A stretch of DNA of 64,000 bases from Vreelandella sp031769195 (GTDB taxonomy: Bacteria; Pseudomonadota; Gammaproteobacteria; Pseudomonadales; Halomonadaceae), in NCBI RefSeq assembly GCF_031769195.1, contig NZ_JAVHNP010000004.1, forward strand, positions 434,001-498,000. Reading direction: 5' to 3'. Numbering within the stretch: the stretch's first letter is position 1; the number at the start of each line of letters is the position of its first letter. Positions 1 to 8,427 of the stretch are shown here, piece after piece. Made by a program: the position numbers and the translations under genes. The notes under the pieces were generated by a model. The model saw only the letters and a program-made list of their open reading frames with translations. It was not told the DNA's origin and did not search any database.

Positions 1-17
1 GAGGTGTTTGCGCTCAT
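1..17 (-). CDS. 5' end of a gene running off the left edge
   Basis: On the minus strand an ATG at 15-17 is preceded by AGGA with a five-base spacer and opens a frame reading Met-Ser-Ala-Asn-Thr before the window ends. It would be transcribed in the same direction as allE and allA, whose last stop is 87 bases upstream of it. The pathway step missing from this window is allantoate amidohydrolase (AllC), so this could be that gene, but five codons cannot identify it. The start itself is only a reasonable guess. Confidence 0.35.
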
Positions 18-104
18 AAATTTCCTAATCAATCATAGTGTGAGGTGTCAGCTTATCAGCATAACCCAACCAAGATGACACTCGCATGCACTTGTTGTGG
101 ATGA

Positions 105-596
105 CTAAGAGGCCAGAGTAACCGAGATCTCCAGTGGGTACTCATCACAGTTGTTGCCGTCCCCTCCACGATCCACCACTAAGAACTCCCCTTCGCGCTC
201 TAACACCGACTGAATCGCATGCCAGGTACCGGCGCGGTAGTTCACGCCCTGGCGGCCATCGGTCACAAACGCCTGAACCTCGTTGAGAGCAATGGTGTCG
301 CCCGGCGGCGCGACCACAATAATAAAGCGCTCCTGATGCAGCGGCATAAACGCTTGGCTGCCCTGAGGGTGGCGCTCTAAAAACGTGAGGTTTAGCGGCA
401 ACGTCACCGGTTGGCTGACGAAAATATTGATCAGTGTACGGGCGTTGTCGCCCAGGGTTTCCACCTTGGCAAGATCATGATGGCGCTGGGTGCGTCCAGC
501 ATTAATCGGAAACGAGGCCGATGTACGGGCATCCAGCACCTCCCCAAACGGTGAAAAGGCTTCTGCCGTTAGCGGCTTCGCCGTCAGCTTTAACAT
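105..596 (-). CDS. allA: Ureidoglycolate lyase AllA
   Basis: Cleaves (S)-ureidoglycolate to glyoxylate and urea, the last step of ureide breakdown, in the cytoplasm. The 163-residue product has the length and the opening (LTAEAFSPFGEVLDA) of the AllA family, the conserved NAGRTQRHHDLA stretch and the cupin-like run ending in YRAGTWHAIQSVL, where the His is part of the conserved core. AGGATGATTCT precedes the ATG. It lies 42 bases after allE on the same strand, so the two are probably co-transcribed from the promoter in front of allE. The glyoxylate it makes connects to the glyoxylate and glycolate genes elsewhere in the window. Confidence 0.93.
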   Translation of the reverse strand: MLKLTAKPLTAEAFSPFGEVLDARTSASFPINAGRTQRHHDLAKVETLGDNARTLINIFVSQPVTLPLNLTFLERHPQGSQAFMPLHQERFIIVVAPPGDTIALNEVQAFVTDGRQGVNYRAGTWHAIQSVLEREGEFLVVDRGGDGNNCDEYPLEISVTLAS

Positions 597-638
597 AGAA
601 TCATCCTAGCAAGTGAGGTGGGTGACCGGCTGGCCGAC

Positions 639-1460
639 TCAGATTTTAAGCGCCGCATGACGGTTAACGTCTTTGTACAGCAGGTAGCGGAACGGGCCGG
701 GGCCGCCTGCATAGCATGCCTGTGGGCAGAAGGCGCGCAGCCACATAAAATCACCGGCCTCGACTTCTACCCACTGCTGGTTCAGGTGATACACCGCCTT
801 GCCTTCCAGAACGTAGAGGCCGTGCTCCATCACGTGGGTTTCATCAAACGGAATCACGCCGCCCGGCTGAAAGGTCACGATATTGACGTGCATATCGTGG
901 CGAACATCGCTTGGGTCGACAAAGCGTGTGGTGGCCCAACGCCCTTCGGTGCCTGGCATCTCGATCGGCGAGATCTCCTGCTCGTTAGTCACAAAGGCTT
1001 TGGGGACATCCAGCCCTTCGACATATTCGTACGCTTTGCGCACCCAATGAAAGCGCACCGGCTCACGGGTTTCATTGCGCACCTGCCAGTGGCTGCCTGG
1101 GGGAATAAACGCGTAGCCACCGGGGCTCATGGTGTGGCGCTCACCTGCCAGAGTAAGCGTTAACTCACCCTCCACAACAAACAGCACGCCCTCCGCCTGG
1201 GGGTCCAGTTCGGGCTTGTCACTACCGCCTTCTGGCTGCACTTCCATGATGTACTGGGAGAACGTCTCAGCAAACCCCGACAGCGGGCGCGCCAGCACCC
1301 ACAAACGGGTGCCCTCCCAAAACGGCAGATTACTGGTCACGATATCGCGCATCACGCCTTTAGGAATCAGCGCGTAGGCCTCGGTAAAGACCGCACGGTC
1401 AGCGGTTAGCTGGGTTTGCGGCGGGTGCCCGCCGGTGGGGGCGTAATAATTGGCTGGCAT
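639..1460 (-). CDS. allE: (S)-ureidoglycine aminohydrolase AllE
   Basis: Removes ammonia from (S)-ureidoglycine to give (S)-ureidoglycolate. The 273-residue product is a bicupin of normal family length: an N-terminal cupin around residues 60-140 and a catalytic cupin around 185-265. The manganese ligands known from the family can be placed as E207, H209 and H213 (the ETHVMEH stretch) and Q247 (CPQACYAGG). AGGAAATATC precedes the start. A TTGTATACAA palindrome lies 35 bases upstream of the ATG, as it does for three other genes of the pathway. It is followed by allA. The preceding enzyme, allantoate amidohydrolase, is not found in the window. Confidence 0.93.
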   Translation of the reverse strand: MPANYYAPTGGHPPQTQLTADRAVFTEAYALIPKGVMRDIVTSNLPFWEGTRLWVLARPLSGFAETFSQYIMEVQPEGGSDKPELDPQAEGVLFVVEGELTLTLAGERHTMSPGGYAFIPPGSHWQVRNETREPVRFHWVRKAYEYVEGLDVPKAFVTNEQEISPIEMPGTEGRWATTRFVDPSDVRHDMHVNIVTFQPGGVIPFDETHVMEHGLYVLEGKAVYHLNQQWVEVEAGDFMWLRAFCPQACYAGGPGPFRYLLYKDVNRHAALKI

Positions 1461-1494
1461 GATATTTCCTGTTGTCTCTTCAATGTTGGTGTTC

Positions 1495-1504
1495 TTGTAT
1501 ACAA
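1495..1504. promoter_or_regulatory. TTGTATACAA operator candidate, allE promoter
   Basis: Perfect 10-base palindrome 35 bases upstream of the allE start. The same element, perfect or with one change, occurs at 8245, 8428 and 14837 at nearly the same distance from puuE, the racemase and uraD. It resembles the TnGT-ACnA half-sites of FadR-subfamily GntR repressors, so the GntR gene at 12435-13151 is the likely binder. That assignment is inference. Confidence 0.65.
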
Positions 1505-1574
1505 AATATGCCGTACTTTTTAAAGCTTACACCGACCTCCTTGTGAAACATATCTCCCAGTAGTAATGTTTTTA

Positions 1575-1588
1575 GAAACTTTCGTTTC
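1575..1588. promoter_or_regulatory. GAAACTTTCGTTTC operator candidate, YfcC-type carrier promoter
   Basis: Inverted repeat GAAAC-N4-GTTTC, 120 bases upstream of the carrier gene at 1709. An almost identical element is at 6215-6228, upstream of the ABC importer. RpiR/MurR-type regulators commonly bind such A/T-rich inverted repeats, and an RpiR-type gene sits at 6387-7271. The link to that regulator is inferred. Confidence 0.5.
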
Positions 1589-1708
1589 ATAATTCTAAAA
1601 CATACGACCCGAGTTCAGCCGTCATCTTATCTTGAGAGCGGCACCTCCGGCCCACTGCAATCAATAACAAAAGCTGTCCCCAGACGGCCCAATAATGCGA
1701 GGCTCTGC

Positions 1709-3151
1709 ATGTCACAACACCGTCCCACTCCTGAAAATAGCCCTACTGCCAAAAAGAGCTGGTGCCGCATCCCAGACATTTATGTGGTGCTGTTTGTCTT
1801 TATCGCCTTAGCTGCCATCGCTACACACTTTGTTCCTGCTGGAGAGTTTGATCGCGTTCCAGGACCGAATGGCCGTATTACTATCGATCCAGACTCTTAT
1901 ACATCTATTGCTCCCAGCCCCGTCGGTCTCACTGATTTCATGCTGGCAATTCCTAATGGGCTGATGAGCGCAGGAGAAGTGGTGTTTTTCACCTTTATGA
2001 TTGGTGGAATGTTCATGGTACTTAGGCGTACCGGCATTATTGAAATTGGCGTCGACAAACTGACCCGCCGCTTCGCGGGTCAGGGGCTACTCACTCTTCC
2101 TGTACTGATGACGGTGTTTGCCTTGATCGCCACCGTGATAGGTACGCAGGAACTGGCGCTGGTGTATGTCCCGGTCATTCTGCCGCTAATGATTGCATTA
2201 CGCTTTGACTCCATCACGGCAGCAGCCGTGGCTCTGTGCGCCACCACCGTGGGGTTTACCACCGGTGTGCTTAACCCTATCAACACCGGCCTGGGGCAGC
2301 AGTTGTCAGCACTACCGCTCTATTCCGGGTGGGGCTTGCGTATCCTGGCATTCATTGTGATGCTGGCTGCGGCCATTTTCTTTGTGATGCGTTATGCACG
2401 CCATGTCAGTCGCTCGCCGGAGTTCAGTCTGCTGAACAATGATCCAGGGGAAGATGAAAAACGTGCCCTCTACCAACATGCCGAGAACAGCCGTGCCTTG
2501 ATAGCCTCCACTCGTCAAAAGCTGGCGGCGCTCACCACCTTCGCCTTCTTTGCCCTACTGGTTTACGGCGTATTGCAACAGGGGTGGTTCATGATGGAGA
2601 TGGCTGGCCTATTTATCATCATGGGCGTGGTCGTCGGGCTCGTTGCAGGCTTAAGCACTGACGACATTTGCGGCGGCTTCAATCAGGGTTTCCGCGACGT
2701 TCTGGTCGGCGCCATGATTGCCGGGGTTGCCCGAGGAGTCGCCGTCATGCTTGAAGATGGTCAGATTATGGACACCCTGGTGTACGGTTTGGGCAACCTA
2801 GTCGGTGGACTACCCACGCTGCTGTCCGCCATTGGTATGTTTTTCGCGCAGCTTGGTTTCAATTTCATTATCCCATCCGGCAGCGGCCAAGCACTCGTCA
2901 CCATGCCCTTAATGGCCCCGTTATCTGACATGATCGGCGTGACCCGTCAAACGGCGGTACTGGCTTTCCAGCTGGGTGATGGCATCGGCAATATTCTTTA
3001 CCCTACCTCTGGCTACTTCATGGCGACCCTGGCGCTGGCCGGTGTTTCCTGGCAGAAGTGGGTTAAGTTCTTTTTCCCCCTCTTCTGCGTATGGGTACTG
3101 ATAGCGCTAGGTTTCTTGATCTTTGCCCAAGCCACGCAGTGGGTCGGCTAA
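1709..3151 (+). CDS. YfcC-family (DcuC superfamily) membrane carrier
   Basis: A 480-residue inner-membrane protein with about a dozen hydrophobic segments, beginning with a short charged cytoplasmic tail and the IPDIYVVLFVFIALAAIATHFVPAGEF-type opening (residues about 22-48) typical of the YfcC/ArcD-like carriers of the DcuC superfamily. Such proteins move dicarboxylates, amino acids or small peptides by exchange or symport; the substrate cannot be read from sequence. GAGG precedes the ATG. It is divergent from allE and faces the ABC importer genes tail to tail. The GAAACTTTCGTTTC element upstream suggests control shared with that importer. Its position inside the ureide island suggests a ureide-related or nitrogen-related substrate, which is inference. 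Confidence 0.75.
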   Translation: MSQHRPTPENSPTAKKSWCRIPDIYVVLFVFIALAAIATHFVPAGEFDRVPGPNGRITIDPDSYTSIAPSPVGLTDFMLAIPNGLMSAGEVVFFTFMIGGMFMVLRRTGIIEIGVDKLTRRFAGQGLLTLPVLMTVFALIATVIGTQELALVYVPVILPLMIALRFDSITAAAVALCATTVGFTTGVLNPINTGLGQQLSALPLYSGWGLRILAFIVMLAAAIFFVMRYARHVSRSPEFSLLNNDPGEDEKRALYQHAENSRALIASTRQKLAALTTFAFFALLVYGVLQQGWFMMEMAGLFIIMGVVVGLVAGLSTDDICGGFNQGFRDVLVGAMIAGVARGVAVMLEDGQIMDTLVYGLGNLVGGLPTLLSAIGMFFAQLGFNFIIPSGSGQALVTMPLMAPLSDMIGVTRQTAVLAFQLGDGIGNILYPTSGYFMATLALAGVSWQKWVKFFFPLFCVWVLIALGFLIFAQATQWVG

Positions 3152-3176
3152 ACCACTCTAAAGCTCTAGTGAAGCG

Positions 3177-3203
3177 GCCTCTGAGCTGACCTAGCTCAGA
3201 GGC
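3177..3203. terminator. Hairpin between convergent carrier and ABC genes
   Basis: GCCTCTGAGCT and AGCTCAGAGGC form an 11-base-pair stem with a five-base loop between the stops at 3151 and 3213. There is no long T-run on either side, but the position between convergent genes fits a bidirectional terminator. Confidence 0.6.
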
Positions 3204-3212
3204 GTTAGCCCA

Positions 3213-3941
3213 TTACAGCACCGCAGAGATAAACTGCTTAAGCTCTGGGGTTTTAGGGTTACTGAACAGCTCGTGAGGCTCGCCCTCTTCGTGAATGCGC
3301 CCCTGGTGCATAAACACCACGCGGTCGGCCACATCCCGAGCAAAGCCCATTTCGTGGGTGACGAGAATCAGCGTCATGCCTTCTGCCGCCAACGCTTCCA
3401 ACACGCGAAGCACTTCGCCGACTAACTCAGGGTCTAGTGCCGAGGTGACTTCATCGCACAGCAGTACCTTCGGGCGCATGGCCAGCGCACGGGCGATGGC
3501 CACCCGCTGCTGTTGGCCGCCGGAAAGCTGGGCGGGATAGGCATCGTACTTATCGGCCAGCCCCACTTTATCCAGCACTTCTCGGGCCACTTTCTCGACA
3601 TCATCGCGGGCTTCGCCACGCACCACCACAGGGGCTAGACACACATTGTCGCCCACGGATTTATGGGGAAACAGATTAAAGCTCTGAAACACCATGCCGA
3701 CGTTTTCACTGAGCTCTTTGGGCGACATGGAACCGGCATCGAGCTGCTGTTCGGCAATGGTAATCTCGCCACTATCGTGCTGCTCAAGCTGGTTTAAGCA
3801 GCGCAGCAGGGTACTTTTGCCCGAACCGCTGCGGCCAATAATGGCGACCACTTCCCCCTGGGCAACGTTGAGGTCGATCCCTTTGAGCACTTGCAGGTCG
3901 CCAAAGGCTTTATGAACGTTATTAACGCAGACCAGCTTCAT
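3213..3941 (-). CDS. Polar amino-acid-type ABC transporter ATPase
   Basis: ATP-hydrolysing subunit of the importer encoded by this and the next three genes. The 242-residue product carries Walker A GRSGSGKST (36-44), the LSGGQ signature (139-143), Walker B ending in VLLCDE (159-164) and the switch His in LVTHEMG. This is the GlnQ/HisP class of about 240 residues. The start at 3941 is chosen because GGAG lies ten bases before it and the protein then begins with the usual MKLVxVxNVxKxFG; the open frame extends 47 codons further upstream but that part is a shadow of the permease. It overlaps the upstream permease by 20 bases. The substrate is unknown. Confidence 0.88.
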   Translation of the reverse strand: MKLVCVNNVHKAFGDLQVLKGIDLNVAQGEVVAIIGRSGSGKSTLLRCLNQLEQHDSGEITIAEQQLDAGSMSPKELSENVGMVFQSFNLFPHKSVGDNVCLAPVVVRGEARDDVEKVAREVLDKVGLADKYDAYPAQLSGGQQQRVAIARALAMRPKVLLCDEVTSALDPELVGEVLRVLEALAAEGMTLILVTHEMGFARDVADRVVFMHQGRIHEEGEPHELFSNPKTPELKQFISAVL

Positions 3942-4578
3942 AGAGCTTTTTCTCCAAATGGCGCGCGTAGCAGGAGAGCGGGTAGCACAGCGCGAAGTAA
4001 AAAAGGGCCACAAGAGTGAAGATAGTGAACGGCTCAAACGTTGCGTTATTGAGCATTGTTCCTGCTTTGGTGAGTTCCACAAAGCCGATGATGGACGCCA
4101 GCGCGGTGCCTTTAATCACCTGTACCGAAAACCCGACCGTAGGCGGAATCGAAAGCTGTAGCGCCTGGGGTAAAATCACGTGACGCATGGTTTGGAAGTA
4201 GTTCATGCCCAGCACACGGGCGGCATGCCACTGCCCCTTCGCCACGGCTTCCAGGCAGCCCCGCCAAATATCGCAGAGAAACGCGCTGGTAAAGAGCGTC
4301 AGCGCGATGGAAGCGGCCCACCAGGCAGAGATGGGATGCCCCATGGCAGCCGCGCCAAAGAAGATCAAAAACAGCTGCATCAATAGCGGCGTGCCTTGAA
4401 ACAGATCCACATACAGCGAGGTGAAACGCTGCAGCCAGCGGCGGCTGGAAAGGCGCATAAAGGTGAGCACCAGCCCCACAGTGGCACCGCCGACAAAAGC
4501 AATCAGTGACAGCACCACGGTCCAGCGGGCAGCAAGCAGCAAGTTGCGCACGATATCCCACAGAGTGAACTCAATCAT
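3922..4578 (-). CDS. ABC transporter permease, polar amino acid type
   Basis: 218-residue inner-membrane protein of the HisMQ class, with about five membrane segments and the EAA loop (CLEAVAKGQWHAARVLGMNYFQTMRHVILPQAL) that docks onto the ATPase. AAGGAG precedes the ATG. Its start overlaps the stop of the companion permease by four bases and its end overlaps the ATPase, so translation is coupled. The two permeases would form the heterodimeric channel of the importer. The EAA loop ends in LPQAL, as expected. The substrate cannot be assigned from the sequence. Confidence 0.87.
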   Translation of the reverse strand: MIEFTLWDIVRNLLLAARWTVVLSLIAFVGGATVGLVLTFMRLSSRRWLQRFTSLYVDLFQGTPLLMQLFLIFFGAAAMGHPISAWWAASIALTLFTSAFLCDIWRGCLEAVAKGQWHAARVLGMNYFQTMRHVILPQALQLSIPPTVGFSVQVIKGTALASIIGFVELTKAGTMLNNATFEPFTIFTLVALFYFALCYPLSCYARHLEKKLYEAGLR

Positions 4579-5252
4579 CGTTGCTCTCCTTGCTGATACG
4601 CGAACACACGCTTACCTACCAGCATAAAGGCTCGACGCATACCAAACGCAAGCAGCAGGTACACCAAGGTAATCAGCAGATAGACTTCAAAGCTTCTAAA
4701 GTTGCGCGACTGAATAAAGTTGGCCGCGTACGTGAGATCAAAAACGGAAATTTGCGACACCACCGCCGAGCCCAACATAACGATAATCGCTTGGCTAATC
4801 AGCGAGGGGTACACCCTGGCAAAAGCAGGTACCAGCACCACATGGCGGTAACTTTGTAGGGTACTCATGCCCAGCGCTCTGGCGGCTTCTAACTGCCCCT
4901 TAGCCGTAGCGCTAATGCCTGCGCGTAAAATTTCGGCGCTGTAAGCGGCAAGGTTTAAGGTCATGGCGATAAAGGCGGCGGTAATGGCATCAATTTTGAT
5001 ACCCAGCCCCGGCAGGCCAAAAAAGATAAAAAACAGCTGCACGATAAAAGGCGTGTTACGGGTGACTTCGACATAGCCGCCCAACCCCCAGCGCATCCAG
5101 GGCTGCCCGTTCACACGTAAATACGCCACCGCTACTGCCAGCCCAAGTCCGGTTAAGGTGGTCACCACGGTCAGCACGACCGTGGTGGTTAAGCCTTTGA
5201 CCAGCTCACTGACGTAGGGCAACAGGGTGAGAAAATCGAGTGTTGGCCCCAT
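4575..5252 (-). CDS. ABC transporter permease, polar amino acid type
   Basis: 225-residue inner-membrane protein, the second channel subunit. It has the HisM-like TRNTPFIVQLFFIFFGLP segment and an EAA loop (EILRAGISATAKGQLEAARALGMS). GAGAGG lies before the ATG. It follows the binding-protein gene after eight bases and overlaps the next permease by four, giving the order binding protein, permease, permease, ATPase in one operon. The conserved TRNTPFIVQ motif is typical of glutamate, aspartate, cystine and histidine importers. The genomic setting hints at a nitrogen compound connected with ureides, but that is not shown by the sequence. Confidence 0.87.
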   Translation of the reverse strand: MGPTLDFLTLLPYVSELVKGLTTTVVLTVVTTLTGLGLAVAVAYLRVNGQPWMRWGLGGYVEVTRNTPFIVQLFFIFFGLPGLGIKIDAITAAFIAMTLNLAAYSAEILRAGISATAKGQLEAARALGMSTLQSYRHVVLVPAFARVYPSLISQAIIVMLGSAVVSQISVFDLTYAANFIQSRNFRSFEVYLLITLVYLLLAFGMRRAFMLVGKRVFAYQQGEQR

Positions 5253-5260
5253 ACCGCCTC

Positions 5261-6115
5261 TCAGCTACCGAAGTTGTCAGGAAGGTCCGCACTGAACCAG
5301 CGCTGGGAAAGCTCGTTGAGGGTGCCATCTTCCAACGCCTGGGCAATTAAGCGGTTCACTTCTGCTTGCAGCGCCGCTTCATTTTGATTCAGGCCAATGT
5401 AGCAAGGGGAATCTTTCAGCTGATACATCAGCGAGGGCGCACGATTGCTGTTGCGCTCGGCAATTTCGGCGGCAACCACGTTACCGGTGGCAACATAATC
5501 CACCTGACCAGAAAGGAACGCCGAGATGGTGGTGGCGTTATCTTCAAAGCGCTGAATGGTGGTGGAGTCGGGAGCGACGTTGGAAAGCTCCATGTCCTCG
5601 ACGGCACCGCGAGTCACGCCAATGGTTTTATCGGCGAAGCCTTCGGGTCCCTCGACACTCTCGTCAGCATCCGCACTAAACACGCCCAGGAAGAACGGCG
5701 CGTAGGCATCAGAGAAATCAATCGCCGCCTCGCGCTCCGGGTTTTTACCCAGGCTTGAGATCACCAGATCCGCCTGCCCTGTTTGCAGATAAGGGATGCG
5801 GTTGGCGCTGGTCACGGTAATCAACTCCAGAGTGACGCCCATCTCGTCAGCAATGTAGTTAGCCATATCGATATCGTAACCGCGCGGCTGTAGATCAGTG
5901 CCTACCGAGCCAAAGGGCGGGAAATCCTGCGGTACCGCAATACGAATCGTGCCGCGAGATTCGATGGCTTCCAGCGCATCGGCGTGGGCCACTGTGCTGG
6001 CACTCAGCCCACCCACGGCCAGAGTAGCCGCCATGCCGGTGGCCACGACGCCAGAGTGAAGACGTTTCAAGTAGTGCTGAACTGAATCTTTAAAGCCCTG
6101 AGGGGTAGTTCCCAT
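5261..6115 (-). CDS. Family 3 solute-binding protein of the ABC importer
   Basis: Periplasmic binding protein of 284 residues. A signal peptide covers about residues 1-45 with AHA before the likely cleavage site. The mature part starts with the family 3 pattern TIRIAVPQDFPPFGSVGTD and continues with GYDIDMANYIADEMGV and the SSLGKNPEREAAIDFSDAY segment. The start at 6115 is preferred over a longer frame because GGAGAG lies upstream of it and the signal peptide then has a normal length, although its charged region before the hydrophobic core is long. First gene of the four-gene importer operon. The GAAACTTTTGTTTC element about 100 bases upstream is a probable regulatory site. Confidence 0.88.
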   Translation of the reverse strand: MGTTPQGFKDSVQHYLKRLHSGVVATGMAATLAVGGLSASTVAHADALEAIESRGTIRIAVPQDFPPFGSVGTDLQPRGYDIDMANYIADEMGVTLELITVTSANRIPYLQTGQADLVISSLGKNPEREAAIDFSDAYAPFFLGVFSADADESVEGPEGFADKTIGVTRGAVEDMELSNVAPDSTTIQRFEDNATTISAFLSGQVDYVATGNVVAAEIAERNSNRAPSLMYQLKDSPCYIGLNQNEAALQAEVNRLIAQALEDGTLNELSQRWFSADLPDNFGS

Positions 6116-6214
6116 GACGCTCTCCTGAAAGTGAGTCGCAAGCCAATGCCGTGAAGAAGGTGTAACGCGTGTGATGCCGTCCACTGAAAGCTTTGTTGCA
6201 CAAAGCCAATCAAA

Positions 6215-6228
6215 GAAACTTTTGTTTC
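6215..6228. promoter_or_regulatory. GAAACTTTTGTTTC operator candidate, ABC importer promoter
   Basis: Inverted repeat GAAAC-N4-GTTTC, 100 bases before the binding-protein start. It matches the site at 1575-1588 in 13 of 14 bases, and in both cases is flanked by A on the left and A on the right. RpiR-type control is proposed because the regulator gene at 6387 lies next to it. Confidence 0.52.
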
Positions 6229-6386
6229 ACACGACACCAGCATTAGCAATAACGAGACCAGCCAAAGAGAAAGCATCTTAAGAACAGAGTGTTAGGTCAC
6301 TATCAGGCAGGAGAGCACGCAAGGTAGCCAAGCGTGCGTTCAGTAAAGCGGTTAACTTTGGTGCAGCAGGCAGGCAAAGCGCACCA

Positions 6387-7271
6387 TTATTGATGGGCAT
6401 CCCAATCAACGCTCATAACGGGCGATGCCAACTCGTTTAACTCAGCGTAGTGATCGCTAATCGCACTGATACGTTCGCGGCCATCCGCTAAGCGTTGGTG
6501 CAAAACGGCATTCGCCAACAGGCAAACCACGCTGTTGGCGGTGGCATAGCTGTCAAACGCTGAGAGGCTCTCTAACGGCACTTCCAATAACCACGTCACT
6601 TGCGTCGCAAACTGCGAGGCGGTGGGGTCAGCGATAAGCAGCACCTTGGCAGGCGAGCGCTCAAGGGCGGCCACTAAGGCGGCAAATGCGGAAGGGCGGC
6701 GGCGAAAACCAAACAGCACCACGGTGTCGTGTTCGGTTAAATCCACCAGCTCTTCGGCCAATGACTGGTTAGGCTGAGGTGCCAACCGTACGTGGCGACG
6801 GGCTTGGACGAGCTGCTGACGTAAGTGCAGTGCCAGCGGATAGCTGTTGCGGAAACCGACGATCACGACCTGCTGAGCCACCGCTAACGCGTCGACCATC
6901 GCAGCAAAGTCCTGGGGGGCAAGGCTCGCGAAACAGCGCTGCAGGTTTTCCTGCTCCCGCTGCAGGTGGCGCTGAAACGGCGCGCCGCTCTCGCTCTCCT
7001 CCTCCATGGCATGGGCATCGATCACCAGCGGCACACCCAAGTTACGCAGCTCGCGGGCGTGATCTTTTACCGTGCGGTAGCTTTCAAACCCTAGCCGCTT
7101 AAACAAGCGGCTTACAGTGGACTTTGACACCCCGGTCAAACGCGCCAGGTCGGCGGCGCTGTACACGGCCAAATCATCAAAGTGATCCAGAATAAAACTC
7201 GCCACGCGCTGCTCTTGAGCGCTGAGCGCATCAAACTGGGCGGCAATCCGTTGTCCGATATGGGGCGTCAT
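6387..7271 (-). CDS. RpiR/MurR-family transcriptional regulator
   Basis: 294-residue DNA-binding regulator. The N-terminal helix-turn-helix (about residues 20-75; DLARLTGVSKSTVSRLFKRLGFESY) is the RpiR type, and the C-terminal half (about 110-250) is a SIS sugar-isomerase fold that binds a phosphorylated or small ligand (VVIVGFRNSYPLALHLRQQL). The start at 7271 is chosen because AGGA lies five bases upstream and the alternative upstream Met would overlap puuE. It follows puuE after 14 bases, so it is probably co-transcribed with it. It likely controls the neighbouring ABC importer and the YfcC-type carrier through the GAAAC-N4-GTTTC elements; this is inference. Confidence 0.85.
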   Translation of the reverse strand: MTPHIGQRIAAQFDALSAQEQRVASFILDHFDDLAVYSAADLARLTGVSKSTVSRLFKRLGFESYRTVKDHARELRNLGVPLVIDAHAMEEESESGAPFQRHLQREQENLQRCFASLAPQDFAAMVDALAVAQQVVIVGFRNSYPLALHLRQQLVQARRHVRLAPQPNQSLAEELVDLTEHDTVVLFGFRRRPSAFAALVAALERSPAKVLLIADPTASQFATQVTWLLEVPLESLSAFDSYATANSVVCLLANAVLHQRLADGRERISAISDHYAELNELASPVMSVDWDAHQ

Positions 7272-7285
7272 AGTGTCCTGTTTCG

Positions 7286-8209
7286 TTACTTGGGCGCTGG
7301 GTGATGCTCTGCCCAATGGCGGGCGATATCAACCCGGCGAGCCACCCACACGCGGTCGTGGGCTTCAATATGGTCTAAAAAGCGCTGCAACGCGCGGAAA
7401 CGCCCGGGGCGTCCCAGCAAACGGCAGTGCATACCAATGGAGAGCATTTTCGGCGAATCCTCTCCTTCGGCATACAGTACATCAAAGGCGTCGCGCAGAT
7501 AGGTAAAGAAGTGATCCGCCGTGTTGAACCCTTGCGGAGCAGCAAAACGCATGTCGTTGGTATCTAAGGTGTAGGGCACAATCAGATGGTTATGTTCCGC
7601 GCCCTGGCTATCGCTCACGGTGGTCCAGAACGGCAGGTCGTCGCCGTAGTAGTCGCTGTCGTAAAGGAAGCCACCTTCGTCCAGAATTAAACGGCGCGTA
7701 TTGGGGCTATCGCGCCCGGTGTACCAGCCTTGGGGCTTTTCACCGTACAAACGCTGGAAGATCTCCATGGCCTTTTGCAGATGCTCGCGCTCGATATGCT
7801 CTGGGGTTTCTTGGTAATGAATCCAACGGTAGCCGTGGCACGCCACTTCGTGGCCCAGCTCTTTGAATGCCTGGGCAACCTCCGGGTGGCGCTCTAGCGC
7901 CATGGCCACACCAAACACGGTCAGTGGCAGCCCACGGCGCTCAAATTCGCGCAGAATGCGCCATACGCCAGCGCGGGAGCCGTATTCGTAGATGGATTCC
8001 ATGCTCAAATGGCGGTCTGGGTAGCTGGCCGCGCCAATAATCTCTGACAAAAACTGCTCTGAACCTGAATCGCCATGCAGCACGCAGTTCTCACCGCCCT
8101 CTTCATAGTTCAGTACAAATTGAACGGCGATCTTGGCCTTGCCCGGCCAATTAGCGTGGGGCGGCGTGCGGCCATAGCCGATTAAATCGCGTGGGTAATG
8201 AGAGGTCAT
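7286..8209 (-). CDS. puuE: Allantoinase PuuE (polysaccharide-deacetylase fold)
   Basis: Opens the ring of (S)-allantoin to give allantoate in the cytoplasm. The 307-residue product belongs to the cofactor-independent PuuE group, related to polysaccharide deacetylases and not to the zinc amidohydrolase AllB. Recognisable are the start PRDLIGYGRTPPHANWPG, the QFVLNYEEGGE stretch, GHEVACHGYRWIHY around residues 118-131 and YTGRDSPNTR. AGGAG stands before the ATG. A TTGTATACAA palindrome lies 36 bases upstream. It is divergent from the racemase gene, and the RpiR regulator follows 14 bases downstream. Confidence 0.93.
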   Translation of the reverse strand: MTSHYPRDLIGYGRTPPHANWPGKAKIAVQFVLNYEEGGENCVLHGDSGSEQFLSEIIGAASYPDRHLSMESIYEYGSRAGVWRILREFERRGLPLTVFGVAMALERHPEVAQAFKELGHEVACHGYRWIHYQETPEHIEREHLQKAMEIFQRLYGEKPQGWYTGRDSPNTRRLILDEGGFLYDSDYYGDDLPFWTTVSDSQGAEHNHLIVPYTLDTNDMRFAAPQGFNTADHFFTYLRDAFDVLYAEGEDSPKMLSIGMHCRLLGRPGRFRALQRFLDHIEAHDRVWVARRVDIARHWAEHHPAPK

Positions 8210-8244
8210 GGTCAGGCTCCTTAATAAAGGCAGAGCGTTTTAGT

Positions 8245-8254
8245 TTGTATACAA
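8245..8254. promoter_or_regulatory. TTGTATACAA operator candidate, puuE promoter
   Basis: Perfect palindrome, 36 bases upstream of the puuE start codon, followed by AAATA exactly as in the allE site at 1495. It probably overlaps the promoter core of puuE. See the copies at 1495, 8428 and 14837. Confidence 0.65.
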
Positions 8255-8427
8255 AATAGCCATTTTAGCGAGTGGCCGCAATTCAACGCAGGGCTAATTA
8301 GCTGAGATATCGACGATTTCACCCAGGCTTGCGCGCTAAACCCTTGAAACCTGAACAATTGGTCAACTCCATGGCGGGTTCTAGTCGTCAAAATGGGGCT
8401 TGCGCTTATCAAAAAAGCCCCCTATTT

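Noticed and set aside
618..1163. 181-codon frame on the plus strand opposite allE
   Set aside because: It is the shadow of allE; no ribosome site and no family likeness.
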